In this document: positions 45,602 through 53,755 of the stretch, one piece after another
Layout: every line of letters starts with the position of its first letter
Numbering within the stretch: the first letter of the stretch is position 1
DNA from: Methylobacterium sp. J-030
GTDB lineage: Bacteria > Pseudomonadota > Alphaproteobacteria > Rhizobiales > Beijerinckiaceae
Direction of reading: 5' to 3'
Assembly (NCBI RefSeq): GCF_022829545.1
Contig: NZ_JAKSYM010000170.1
Span: 1 to 54,828 of the forward strand
Length of the DNA: 54,828 bases
Notes under the pieces: model-generated
Told to the model about the DNA's origin: nothing
Databases searched by the model: none
The model's input: the letters and a program-made list of their open reading frames with translations, nothing else
Program-made: the position numbers and the translations under genes

Positions 45602-46573
45602 TCAGGCCTCGGATTTCGGCGCGCGTCGGCCGAGCCGGGCGGTGGCGAAGCGGCGGTGCGCCTCCAGCCGCTCGCGGTCGTACACGTCGGCCGTGGTTCG
45701 GGCCTTCGTGTGGCCGGCGACCTTGGCCGCGTCATCGGTCAGCGCGCCGCCACCGCGGCCCTCGGTGATCGCCGAGGCGCGCAGATCCCGGCTCCAAAGC
45801 TCCGGCGGTAGACCGGCCGCCTCGCGGACGCGCCGCCAGGCTCCGATGAACTGCTGCTCCATGTAGGGGCGGCCGGTCGCCTCGTTGACGATCAGCGGCC
45901 CGGAGCGCGCCTCGACCGGCACCCGGGCCATCTCCTCCAGCACCATGGGGCACAAGCGCAGGTCGATCACCACCTCGGCGCCGCTGCTGGCGCGCGTCTT
46001 CGACGGCGTGTAGCGCAGCACCAGGTCCTCGCCGATGTGGCGCCATTCCAGGCCGGCCCATTTGCTCTGGCCGTATACCACGGAGCAGATTGTCGGATCG
46101 GCGAGCGGATACCACTGACCGGCCGCGTCCCACTGGCGGAGCGCCGTCTCGAACTGGACGGCGTAGCACAGCGCCAGCGACGGGCGCCGCATCGCGTGCG
46201 CGGCCGCGATCGCGCGGCGCACCTGATCGACCGTGGCGTACATGCTGCGCGGGCGCGGCGCCGGCAGGCGCAGCTCGCGGATGTCGTCGCGCAGGATGCG
46301 GCAGGAGCGGTGGCCGGCCACGACGCAGAAGGTGAGGGCGGCCTTCAGCACCGACACGCGCGTCTGCCCGGCCGCCGGCTTGGCGCCCGCGTCAGACCAG
46401 GCCGCGTGCCAGCGCTTCACCTGGAGGCCAGTCACGGCGTCGATGCGCACGTCGCCGATCTCCGCCTCCATCAGGCGCAGATAGACGAGGTAGGGGCGGC
46501 GCGAGCCGGGCTTAAGGCGGTGGAACGGCGAGTCCTCGTGGCTCTGGTAGATCCGCAAGACGCTGCCGATCAT
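45602..46573 (-). CDS. Tyrosine recombinase/integrase, probably N-terminally shortened
   Basis: A 323-residue phage-type integrase. Core-binding region: FHRLKPGSRRPYLVYLRLMEAEIGD. Catalytic domain: first Arg in QFETALRQWD, Lys in SKTRASSGAEV, the third box WSRDLRASAITEG (Arg where many members have His), AGHTKARTTADVYDR with His and the nucleophilic Tyr. Homology-like sequence (DFGEPVFADPLAFDG) continues a little upstream of the first ATG, but no start codon is available there and the arm-binding domain is missing. It may therefore be truncated. It marks the start of the accessory region. Confidence 0.82.
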   Translation of the reverse strand: MIGSVLRIYQSHEDSPFHRLKPGSRRPYLVYLRLMEAEIGDVRIDAVTGLQVKRWHAAWSDAGAKPAAGQTRVSVLKAALTFCVVAGHRSCRILRDDIRELRLPAPRPRSMYATVDQVRRAIAAAHAMRRPSLALCYAVQFETALRQWDAAGQWYPLADPTICSVVYGQSKWAGLEWRHIGEDLVLRYTPSKTRASSGAEVVIDLRLCPMVLEEMARVPVEARSGPLIVNEATGRPYMEQQFIGAWRRVREAAGLPPELWSRDLRASAITEGRGGGALTDDAAKVAGHTKARTTADVYDRERLEAHRRFATARLGRRAPKSEA

Positions 46574-46629
46574 GCCGTCGAAGGCGAGCGGATCCGCGAA
46601 GACCGGCTCGCCGAAGTCTGGGGCGGGCG

Positions 46630-46827
46630 ATGATCGCAGCCGCCTTCGTCCTACGCGGGCTTGCCGCGTGCCTCCAGGCTTTGGCCATGCCGTTCCTGGC
46701 GATCGGCTGGGTCGCGACGCCGATCCTGGCTTGCTCACGCAGCCTGCAGGCGCGTGCCCGCGAGTGGGATCCGCGCCTCTGGTCGCGCGGCCAGCACACC
46801 GACCTTCACCCCCCACCCGGAGCCTGA
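46630..46827 (+). CDS. Small membrane protein, phage-island type
   Basis: A 65-residue protein with a hydrophobic first half (FVLRGLAACLQALAMPFLAIGWVATPILAC) and a polar tail. It overlaps the upstream open end of the integrase frame on the other strand. It is the first of four closely spaced plus-strand genes. No strong ribosome site. Not recognised. Confidence 0.45.
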   Translation: MIAAAFVLRGLAACLQALAMPFLAIGWVATPILACSRSLQARAREWDPRLWSRGQHTDLHPPPGA

Positions 46828-46836
46828 GACCCGTCC

Positions 46837-47607
46837 ATGCGCGCCCAGCTCGCCGCCCTCGCCCTCATCGCCGGATTCACGGCCGCCAGCCCCACCCGGG
46901 CGCAACTCGCCCTGGACATCAGCACGGTCGATCCACTGACCAAGCTGCCGGCCGACAAGTGGGTGCAGCTCGCCACGCGAATCGTGAATCCGGCCCCGAT
47001 TGTCGGGAAAGACGCGGTCTACGTCGTCAACGCCACCGGCGAGGACCTCAGCTCGGTGACCTGCCGCGGCTACTTCTTGGTGGGGATGAGCCCGTACATC
47101 ACGGGCAACAAGACGACGAACGCGCCCGCCACCCTGCCGAAGTGGACGGTGAGCCTCGTGCCGACGGAGGGCTTCAACACCTATTGCAAGGGTGGCGTCG
47201 AGGCGACGGGAATCGTGGCGAACTACCACGGCGCGCCCAATGCCGGGGACAAGACCCGCGCCCAACATCGCAGTCAGGCCCGGGCGCTGCACCGATGGTT
47301 CGAGCGCGGGCTCTGGCGCAACAGCGCCCCCTCGGCCGGCAGCGCGGGACCGGCGGCGACCGCCGCGCCGTCCGGAGCACCCGCGACCGACCTGTTCGCC
47401 GCCCGCAACGCCGCCGGCATGGACCAGGTCCGCCGCGGCCAGTGGCCGAGCGGCTGCACCCACTTCGTGCTCGCCGATTCGGACGGGGGCGCGGCCTGGG
47501 AGGCGTACTGCGCCGAGCTCGACGTGAAGCCCCGGTGGATGTCGCTGTCGAGCGGGCTCGGCGCGTACATGCCGGCGCCGTTCCCGCCCGCGAGCGAGGC
47601 GGCGTGA
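46837..47607 (+). CDS. Exported hypothetical protein, 256 residues
   Basis: Signal peptide MRAQLAALALIAGFTAASPTRA. The first half (LALDISTVDPLTKLPADKWVQL, YVVNATGEDLSSVTCRGYFLV, FNTYCKGGVEATGIVANYHG) reads like a beta-rich secreted domain with a Cys pair. The second half (ATDLFAARNAAGMDQVRRGQWPSGCTHFVLAD to CAELDVKPRWMSLSSG) looks distinct and is joined by an Ala/Pro/Ser linker. The four cysteines could form two disulfides. The neighbourhood suggests a phage or island gene. No family recognised. Confidence 0.6.
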   Translation: MRAQLAALALIAGFTAASPTRAQLALDISTVDPLTKLPADKWVQLATRIVNPAPIVGKDAVYVVNATGEDLSSVTCRGYFLVGMSPYITGNKTTNAPATLPKWTVSLVPTEGFNTYCKGGVEATGIVANYHGAPNAGDKTRAQHRSQARALHRWFERGLWRNSAPSAGSAGPAATAAPSGAPATDLFAARNAAGMDQVRRGQWPSGCTHFVLADSDGGAAWEAYCAELDVKPRWMSLSSGLGAYMPAPFPPASEAA

Positions 47608-47735
47608 CGCACAACTCCGATTCAGGCGGCCGCGGCCAGGCCAAGTGGGGCCGCCTGCCGATCAGCGACGAACCCGCCCGCCGGATCGGCCGGCGGGTGC
47701 CGGTCCCCGACCACGAAGAGGAGGCCAAGCACTGA
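47604..47735 (+). CDS. Small basic protein overlapping the exported protein gene
   Basis: A 43-residue frame starting with GTG in a GTGA overlap with the stop of the preceding gene, so translation could be coupled. The sequence THNSDSGGRGQAKWGRLPIS through RRVPVPDHEEEAKH is polar and probably unstructured. Not recognised. Confidence 0.45.
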   Translation: MTHNSDSGGRGQAKWGRLPISDEPARRIGRRVPVPDHEEEAKH

Positions 47736-47790
47736 CCCCACGCGCCCGGCCGGTGCGCGAACCCCGCCGGCCTCATGCCAGGAGAGCTTC

Positions 47791-48225
47791 ATGACTGATA
47801 CAATCAACCTCACCGCCGGTATCGCGGCGGCCTACGTCAGCCACAACCACATCGCGGTGGCCGACGTGCCGCAGCTGCTCACGACGCTCCACGGGGCGCT
47901 GGACGGGCTTCCGGGCGGCACCGCAGCCGCGTCAACGGACGACGCTTTGGCCGCGCCGGCCCCGGAGATCCCCTCGGCCTCTCAGGTCCGCAAGTCGATC
48001 CGCCCGGATGGTCTCGTGAGCTTCCTCGACGGCCGCTCCTACAAGACGCTCAAGCGGCATCTCACGGCCCATGGCCTTGACCCGCGAGGCTACCGCGAGC
48101 GCTTCCGGCTCCCAGCCGACTATCCGATGGTCAGCCCGTCCTACTCGGCGCAGCGCTCGTCGCTCGCCAAGGCGATCCGGCTCGGTGTGCCCGGCGGCCA
48201 GGCGAAGCGGCGGGCGGCGGAGTAG
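47791..48225 (+). CDS. MucR/Ros-family regulator lacking zinc cysteines
   Basis: A 144-residue MucR-family DNA-binding protein. N-terminal helix NLTAGIAAAYVSHNHIAVADVPQLL and C-terminal domain with KSIRPDGLVSFLDGRSYKTLKRHLTAHGLDPRGY and LPADYPMVSPSYSAQRSSLA. In Ros the zinc ligands are Cys-x2-Cys and two His; here the Cys positions are Ser and Asp, while the two His of KRHLTAH remain. Some Mesorhizobium homologues fold without zinc, so it may still bind AT-rich DNA. It is last of the island operon, with an AGGAGAGCTTC site. Confidence 0.85.
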   Translation: MTDTINLTAGIAAAYVSHNHIAVADVPQLLTTLHGALDGLPGGTAAASTDDALAAPAPEIPSASQVRKSIRPDGLVSFLDGRSYKTLKRHLTAHGLDPRGYRERFRLPADYPMVSPSYSAQRSSLAKAIRLGVPGGQAKRRAAE

Positions 48226-48345
48226 GCGGGGCGGTCTCTGGGTACGCGCTCCTCGCGAAGCACAGCCGGATTCATAAGGCTCAACCTGCGATCCCGATTA
48301 TCTTGGGCAGCGATCGCATTCGGCGCTCGCTGCCCACGATGGTGT

Positions 48346-49293
48346 TCAAGCGGCTAGGATGCCTGCAGCATCTTCCAAACTCGGCAGTGCGTTTGGAGCT
48401 GCTACAGCTGAATGAACGCCGAGGTGCACAGTCTGGACGTCACCGGCTTCTCGGGCCATGGCCGCAGCGAGAAGCTCCGCACGTCCAGCCCAACGATCCC
48501 GCTCGTTCCGCATGGCATCAAGCCGCTCTTCGCTCGATGCCAAAGCGACTTGCAACGCATCGATTTCGGTCCGGAGATCACTCGTGCGCTGCCGCTCATC
48601 GACCAACGCGGCCTTGAGTATGCTCAGTGCCGCGGCTGTTGCTCCCTGTGAGGAGCGTTTCATGTCGCTGACAACACTGGGTGTCCGCTCAGACTTGAGG
48701 ATTTCGATTTTCTGCTCGTCGTCCCCCGGCGTCGACGCATGCGTCGCTGTTGCATCCGGTCGAAGCTGCATGATTTCCGCTCTCAGCTGCTCGACATCGA
48801 GACCGGCCGAGGGCCGGGCACCGGTTGGCCCGATCAACGAAGCGGCGGCGGGTGAGGCTGGCTGACCCTCCTCCTCTAAGACTAACTCATGCAGCATGGC
48901 GAACACGGCATCACCGTCCAGCCTAGACAGGTCAAAGCCGCTCTCCGATGCAAGTCGGTTGAACTGCGCCTGCCCACTAGACGACTGCCCGACGAAAGCC
49001 ATCGACCAATTGGCAAAGCTGCGGGCCTCCGTCGGACCACACTGAAGAACCGTCACGTCCCCATGGCGATCATCGCACTGGATCCGCTCGAAAGTTTCCT
49101 CGACCCCCTGGCGCGGGCCTTCGAGGACCTGGGCAAACGCACCAGCATTGAACATCAGCGCGCCGGTCACATGAGATCGATCGTTGTTTCGCTGCGATGC
49201 AGCCAAAATTTGACTGATGGTCGCTTTCAGCTCGGCATCGGTTCCTTGGAACAGGTTCTTACTGGCGTAGACGAGACGGTAGAGTTCACTCAT
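48346..49293 (-). CDS. BLUF-domain blue-light sensor with coiled-coil C terminus
   Basis: A 315-residue protein. The N-terminal 105 residues form a complete BLUF domain binding FAD: Y9 in YRLVYAS, N37 in NNDRSHVTG, Q55 in FAQVLEGP, and W96/M98 in NWSMAFVG. The C-terminal part after a variable linker is a long coiled coil (AALVDERQRTSDLRTEIDAL, ASSEERLDAMRNE). No enzymatic output domain is attached, so signalling must go by protein contact. A PAS-GGDEF-EAL gene lies 25 bp upstream on the same strand, the obvious partner. Start at 49293 by domain fit; ribosome site weak. Less GC-rich than the core genes. Confidence 0.92.
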   Translation of the reverse strand: MSELYRLVYASKNLFQGTDAELKATISQILAASQRNNDRSHVTGALMFNAGAFAQVLEGPRQGVEETFERIQCDDRHGDVTVLQCGPTEARSFANWSMAFVGQSSSGQAQFNRLASESGFDLSRLDGDAVFAMLHELVLEEEGQPASPAAASLIGPTGARPSAGLDVEQLRAEIMQLRPDATATHASTPGDDEQKIEILKSERTPSVVSDMKRSSQGATAAALSILKAALVDERQRTSDLRTEIDALQVALASSEERLDAMRNERDRWAGRAELLAAAMAREAGDVQTVHLGVHSAVAAPNALPSLEDAAGILAA

Positions 49294-49318
49294 AGGACTA
49301 TCCGAGTAGCGGTGCGGA

Positions 49319-51052
49319 TCAAAGATTTGGACGGTAGCTCGTGAGGAACTGCAACAAATCGTCGGATGGTATCGGCTTACTGATGAGGTAGCCCTGAACG
49401 TCGGTACAGCCTTCCTCACGGATGCGTTGCATCTGTTCCGGCGTTTCGACACCCTCGGCCACCGTGGTCATTCCCAGACTCTTGCCGAGACCAGCGATCG
49501 CTCGAATGATCGCGTCGCCGTCCGGCTTGCTCGCAAGATCTTGTACGAACGACCTGTCGATCTTGATCTTGTCGAATGGAAAACTGCGCAGGTAACTCAA
49601 GGATGAGTAGCCCGTACCGAAATCGTCCATCGAGACACGGATCCCGAGTTCACGCAGACGATGCAGCGTCTGCAAAGTCTTTACGCTTTCTTGCAAAAGC
49701 ACCCCTTCAGTGATCTCAACCTCCAGCCGCTTGGCCGATAAGCCTGAGCTGGCAAGAGCCGAAATGATCGTCTCGACCAACCGGTCGCTTTTGAATTGAG
49801 CCGGAGAAACGTTCACCGCGACGGACATTCCAGCGGGCCAAGTTGTCGCGTCGCGGCAGGCCTGCCGAATGACCCACTCGCCGATCGGTACGATCAGGCC
49901 GATCTCCTCGGCAAGCGGAATGAAGTCCAGCGGAGATATCAAGCCACGTTCTGGATGCTTCCATCGGATCAGCGCTTCACAACCGATCAGCCTGTCACCA
50001 TCGAGCTGTAATTGTGGTTGGTAGTGCAGCTGGAATTCGCGGCGAGCCAGCGCCTGACGCATGTCGAGTTCGAGCCGTCGGCGCGCTTGCATGCGCGCGT
50101 CCATCTCAGGTTCGTAGAAGCGGTATGTGCCCCGCCCGTCGAGCTTAGCCCTGTACAAAGCAAGGTCGGCATTTTTCAAAAGCTTGTCAGCACTTTCTCC
50201 ATCCGTGGGTGCGAGGGCTACGCCGACACTCGCCCCGATCGTCAGGAGGTGACCTTCAACCATGTAAGTTCGGCTGATCAGATCGACGATGCGCCGAGCC
50301 AGCGCTTGCGTATTGCCGGCCTCGCGGATGCCGGTTTGCAAGATTACAAACTCGTCGCCACCGATGCGGGCTACGGTATCCGTCGGCCTGACAGTCGAGC
50401 GCAGGCGATCGGCGACCTTCGCGAGCAGTAAGTCGCCGATCGGATGGCCGAGTGTGTCGTTGACCGGTTTGAATCGATCGAGGTCGATGAGCAGCAGCGC
50501 ATACGGCTCGCCGCCGCGCTGCAAGCGTGCCAGAGCCTGGGCCAAACGTTCGCGCAGGAGAAGTCGGTTCGGCAAGCCAGTGAGGGGATCGAGCCGCGCC
50601 ATCTCGTCCGCTCGCGCTTCGCTCGCCTTGCGCGCGCTCACATCTTCAAGCGTCGCGATCCAGCCTCCAGTTGCGACGGGGCAAAATTCAATCATGAGCG
50701 TTCGATCTTGGCCCACAACCTCGAAAGAGACCGACGCCAGAGAACTCAAAGCATGTCGCAACAATTCAAATATTTTTCGCCGTGTGAGCAAGGTTTCGGC
50801 AGACAGAGCACGACGTAGTTGGCTGGCTGGTAGCCCAACATGCAGCTCCACACCCAAACTTTTCAGGAAAATCTGAGTTGCAGCATTGAAATTAGCGACC
50901 TCGCCTGACGGGCCGATCATGAGCAGGCCGTGTCGAATGGCATCGAGGTATTGGTGAGCCATGATGAGTGACGCTGCGCCTGAACCAGGCCGCGCCCCCA
51001 CTGACAAAGGTTCTAGTTGTACTGCGCCGGACTGGTGCAGGGCAGCCGTCAT
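49319..51052 (-). CDS. PAS-GGDEF-EAL cyclic-di-GMP enzyme
   Basis: A 577-residue soluble protein. The N-terminal PAS-type domain (about 30-140, MAHQYLDAIRHGLLMIGPSGEVANFNAA) is followed by GGDEF (MARLDPLTGLPNRLLL, active-site GGDEF at 231-235) and EAL (EAL at 359-361; later DDFGTGYSSL, IKIDRSF and AEGVET). Both catalytic motifs look intact, so it could make or break c-di-GMP, with the balance set by its partner. It is 25 bp upstream of the BLUF gene and probably cotranscribed. ATG at 51052 has GGGAC upstream; a shorter start at 50962 is possible. Confidence 0.93.
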   Translation of the reverse strand: MTAALHQSGAVQLEPLSVGARPGSGAASLIMAHQYLDAIRHGLLMIGPSGEVANFNAATQIFLKSLGVELHVGLPASQLRRALSAETLLTRRKIFELLRHALSSLASVSFEVVGQDRTLMIEFCPVATGGWIATLEDVSARKASEARADEMARLDPLTGLPNRLLLRERLAQALARLQRGGEPYALLLIDLDRFKPVNDTLGHPIGDLLLAKVADRLRSTVRPTDTVARIGGDEFVILQTGIREAGNTQALARRIVDLISRTYMVEGHLLTIGASVGVALAPTDGESADKLLKNADLALYRAKLDGRGTYRFYEPEMDARMQARRRLELDMRQALARREFQLHYQPQLQLDGDRLIGCEALIRWKHPERGLISPLDFIPLAEEIGLIVPIGEWVIRQACRDATTWPAGMSVAVNVSPAQFKSDRLVETIISALASSGLSAKRLEVEITEGVLLQESVKTLQTLHRLRELGIRVSMDDFGTGYSSLSYLRSFPFDKIKIDRSFVQDLASKPDGDAIIRAIAGLGKSLGMTTVAEGVETPEQMQRIREEGCTDVQGYLISKPIPSDDLLQFLTSYRPNL

Positions 51053-51246
51053 CACGCATATGTCCCATAGAGGCGCCTACGCAACATACGGCGCCTTGTA
51101 GCGTCGCGAATATTCCTAGCAAATCTTTAATACAGGGTTTACGTGTTTCAAAATATAAAGAACCATTGAAGCTTGAGGCCCTAATTCCTTACTAATCTAG
51201 GTTAGACAAGGGTGGCAATACGTAAGCTCGGCTCCGAATTGGAAAC

Positions 51247-51420
51247 ATGCGACAAACAATCGGCCAATTCGACGCGGTGATGGACGTCCGGGAGCGCGTG
51301 CAGTTCAACGCCAAGATGACGTCGGCCATCCATGAGGCGATCGGCGGCATGAACGCGCCCATCGTGATCGAGGCCGATGAGCGTGTCGACCTCCTCGACT
51401 CCTTCAGGATCGTCCGCTGA
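51247..51420 (+). CDS. Small hypothetical protein, 57 residues
   Basis: MRQTIGQFDAVMDVRERVQF continues NAKMTSAIHEAIGGMNAPIVIEA and ends LLDSFRIVR. It is soluble and likely helical. It is the only plausible gene in the gap between the GGDEF-EAL gene and the binding-protein gene. No good ribosome site; could be a fragment of a longer gene. Confidence 0.4.
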   Translation: MRQTIGQFDAVMDVRERVQFNAKMTSAIHEAIGGMNAPIVIEADERVDLLDSFRIVR

Positions 51421-51460
51421 TCGGATCAGGACCGAACCGCGTACGATGCCCCCCGCCGCC

Positions 51461-52249
51461 CTATCGCGCGCGAAGGGCCCCGCCGGGCTCCATGCCGGCC
51501 TTCCTGATGGCCGCGGCGGCGCGCTCCGACGCCAGGAAGGCGATCAGCCGCTTGCCCTCGGCGACATGCGGCGAGGTGGCGACGATCGCGCCCGTAAACA
51601 CCTGCACCAGCTGAACCTCTTCGGGCAGCGGTCCGACCAGGCTCACCCCCGGTTGATCGACGAGTTCGCTCAACGGCCCGATGGCGAGGTCCGCCTCGCC
51701 CGCCGCCAGCATCCGCGTGGCGTCCAATCCCCGGGGGACCAGCTTCGACGCCACCCTGTCGCCGATCGCGAGCTTCGGCAACACGGTGGTCTTCATGAAC
51801 AGGCCGCTCGTGCTCCCGGGCATCACCAGGAGTCGGGCTGCGAGCAACGTGCGCTTCAGGGCGTCGAGGGTGGCGACGTCAGGTTTGGGGCTGCCCTGGC
51901 GCACGGCGGCACCGAGCGGCACACGCGCCAGCCCCGCGGCCGTGCCGTGCAGGACCAAGCCCGCCGTGATGAGTTCATCCAATCCGTTCTCGGAGAGGAT
52001 GACGACATCGGCTCGAACGCCGCGCTCGAGCTGGGATTTCACCGTCTGCGGGCCCGTCCCCTGGGATGCGCCGGACAGCGTCGTGACGGAGATGCCGGTG
52101 TCGCGTTCGAAGTCCGGGATGACCGCGCGATAGGCCAGCGAGAACCCGCCTGACATCAGCACGGTGAGCGCTTCGCTCGCCTGGCTCGGCCACGGTGCCA
52201 GGATCAACGCGAGCGAAGCCATGAGGTTGATCATGAACCGTTCCGGCAT
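51461..52249 (-). CDS. Exported ModA-like substrate-binding protein
   Basis: A 262-residue protein with a signal peptide (INLMASLALILAPWPSQASEA). The type II binding fold of the ModA class: LTVLMSGGFSLAYRAVIPDFERDTGISV, GVRADVVILSENGLDELI, MKTTVLPKLAIGDRVASKLV, GEADLAIGPLSELVD. Molybdate or another oxyanion is possible but ligand residues cannot be confirmed by eye. No permease or ATPase is adjacent, so it is an orphan. AGAGGGTGG precedes the ATG. Confidence 0.78.
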   Translation of the reverse strand: MPERFMINLMASLALILAPWPSQASEALTVLMSGGFSLAYRAVIPDFERDTGISVTTLSGASQGTGPQTVKSQLERGVRADVVILSENGLDELITAGLVLHGTAAGLARVPLGAAVRQGSPKPDVATLDALKRTLLAARLLVMPGSTSGLFMKTTVLPKLAIGDRVASKLVPRGLDATRMLAAGEADLAIGPLSELVDQPGVSLVGPLPEEVQLVQVFTGAIVATSPHVAEGKRLIAFLASERAAAAIRKAGMEPGGALRAR

Positions 52250-52283
52250 CGTCCACCCTCTTCAGACCTGCGCGCCGGCTGGG

Positions 52284-52556
52284 CTACCTGTCGGGCGACG
52301 GGCGATTGTTCATCTCACAACCTACGCATACGTAGGACTTCCACGGCTTCTCGACGTAGCGCGACTTCTCGACGGCGCGTGGCTTGACGCGCAGCATCGG
52401 CATGGCGATCGACCCGGTGGTCTGGGGCGCCACCTGCTTGTTCTCAGTGAGAGCCATAAGGCCGGTGGTCTCGTCGGCCGCCAGTCCAACGCCGCAGGCC
52501 CCCAACAGGACCGCACCAAAAACGGACCAAGCCGCGACCGACCGCCGAATCGACAT
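52284..52556 (-). CDS. Small exported hypothetical protein
   Basis: A 90-residue precursor with signal peptide or lipobox-like start (SVAAWSVFGAVLLGACGVGLA). The mature part is basic (RVKPRAVEKSRYVEKPWKSYVCVGCEMNNRP) and has a CVGC pair. A strong GGAGGAAA site precedes the ATG. Not recognised. Confidence 0.6.
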   Translation of the reverse strand: MSIRRSVAAWSVFGAVLLGACGVGLAADETTGLMALTENKQVAPQTTGSIAMPMLRVKPRAVEKSRYVEKPWKSYVCVGCEMNNRPSPDR

Positions 52557-52698
52557 CTATTTCCTCCGAAGACGCTACGGTTCTTCACCAAGCTCGATCG
52601 TCGGTACAGACTGTCACCAGTCATCCTGGCACGCGGGCCGGAGCCTGAGTCTCTCTGGCCACAGTGCCTCCCGGGTCATGAGTGCATTCGCGGCTCTA

Positions 52699-52728
52699 CC
52701 CGGCGGTCAGGCGAAGCGGCGAGCGGCG
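52699..52728 (+). pseudogene. Remnant of a MucR gene 3' end
   Basis: About 30 bp (cccggcggtcaggcgaagcg and onward) match the last codons of the MucR gene at 48190-48222, encoding PGGQAKRRAA. No upstream MucR sequence is present. It looks like a leftover or recombination scar of a second copy. Confidence 0.5.
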
Positions 52729-52744
52729 CAAATGACGGGGTGCC

Positions 52745-53044
52745 TCAGTGCCAAGCCATCTGGGGTCGAAGTGCCGGTTGCACCAGCCACGCCGTCACCA
52801 GCACGTCGGCGATGCAGCCGATCTGGTCGGCCTTCCGCCAAGCCGCGCGACAGACGAGGGCCTCGCCGGTGTCGTCGAAGGTAAGGATGAAGACATCTGG
52901 AAGGTCTTCGGTGCTTGGCAACGTGACCCGAATGCCGGTCGCCGAGCGATCCGAGATGATGCAGGGCATGGTCCTGTGCTCGTCGACCAAGATCATGCCG
53001 GGGATGTTGAGGCGGGTCCGATCTTCCGCCCGACGCTCGATCAT
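52745..53044 (-). CDS. PilZ-domain protein
   Basis: A 99-residue single PilZ domain, a c-di-GMP receptor. The binding motif parts are R5-x3-R9 in ERRAEDRTRL and D32-x-S34-x2-G37 in SDRSATGIRV. The remaining strands (DVFILTFDDTGEALVCRAAWRKADQIGC) complete the barrel. A start upstream at 53080 is possible but adds no domain. It lies 1.7 kb from the GGDEF-EAL gene and may be an effector of its product. Confidence 0.88.
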   Translation of the reverse strand: MIERRAEDRTRLNIPGMILVDEHRTMPCIISDRSATGIRVTLPSTEDLPDVFILTFDDTGEALVCRAAWRKADQIGCIADVLVTAWLVQPALRPQMAWH

Positions 53045-53172
53045 CGCAGGTACCCTCAGCATTCTCGCCACAGAATGCACGACGCCGATGGAAGGCCCCT
53101 ATCGACGAACGCTCGAATTGTCCGGATCTGAGTCGAAGACGGCATGCCTTTTCGCGACAGCACCGGGTCCGA

Positions 53173-53550
53173 TCATGCGGCGACGGGCCGAACGACTACA
53201 TGCCCGGCGTAGACGAGGGTAGCCATGACGCCAGACTGCACCTGAACGAAGACTGTGTCTAGATCATCGAGCCTCTTCATCAACACAGCGCACGAGAGGG
53301 CAACGATCTGCGGGGTGCGATCAGCATCTTCAGCAAGGTACTCGCGGATCGCATCGTCGAATGATGCTTTGACGTTCCCCTCTCTCGATGCGCTGACGAC
53401 ATGCTCGCAGGCTTCTCGCAGCGGGGCGATCGCGCCGTCAACGACAGAAACCCATTGCCGGGTATCGTCATAGATAAGCCAGCGGACTGACCCCAGAGCG
53501 ACCGGAGCCAGTCCAGCGAGATAGCCCCGAGCGGCCGCGTCATCGAACAT
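53173..53550 (-). CDS. Hypothetical protein, 125 residues
   Basis: A soluble protein, MFDDAAARGYLAGLAPVALG at the start, then DDTRQWVSVVDGAIAPLREACEHVVSA, DDAIREYLAEDADRTPQIVALS and VLMKRLDDLDTVFVQVQSG. Mixed alpha/beta by pattern. Less GC-rich than core genes. No family recognised. Confidence 0.6.
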   Translation of the reverse strand: MFDDAAARGYLAGLAPVALGSVRWLIYDDTRQWVSVVDGAIAPLREACEHVVSASREGNVKASFDDAIREYLAEDADRTPQIVALSCAVLMKRLDDLDTVFVQVQSGVMATLVYAGHVVVRPVAA

Positions 53551-53755
53551 GGTTTAAGTTTTAACCTCTGTCCTTCGATAGGCCGACTTCAAGCGGTCTG
53601 ACACGGTCGACCGACCAGATTGGCGGCGCCACAGCAACGTTCCGCGATCCCGGCCTATGCCCGGAACCGTGCCTCGATATGCTGCGCCTTTAAAGCGGAA
53701 CTGAGGAACGGACGAAAGGTTGGCCGATCATGGGCATCCTCCGACGGTGAACGCC

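Noticed and set aside
46572..47735. 387-codon plus-strand frame in the island
   Set aside because: Its main part is a shadow of the exported protein gene; only the last 43 codons, from the GTG overlap, look like a gene.
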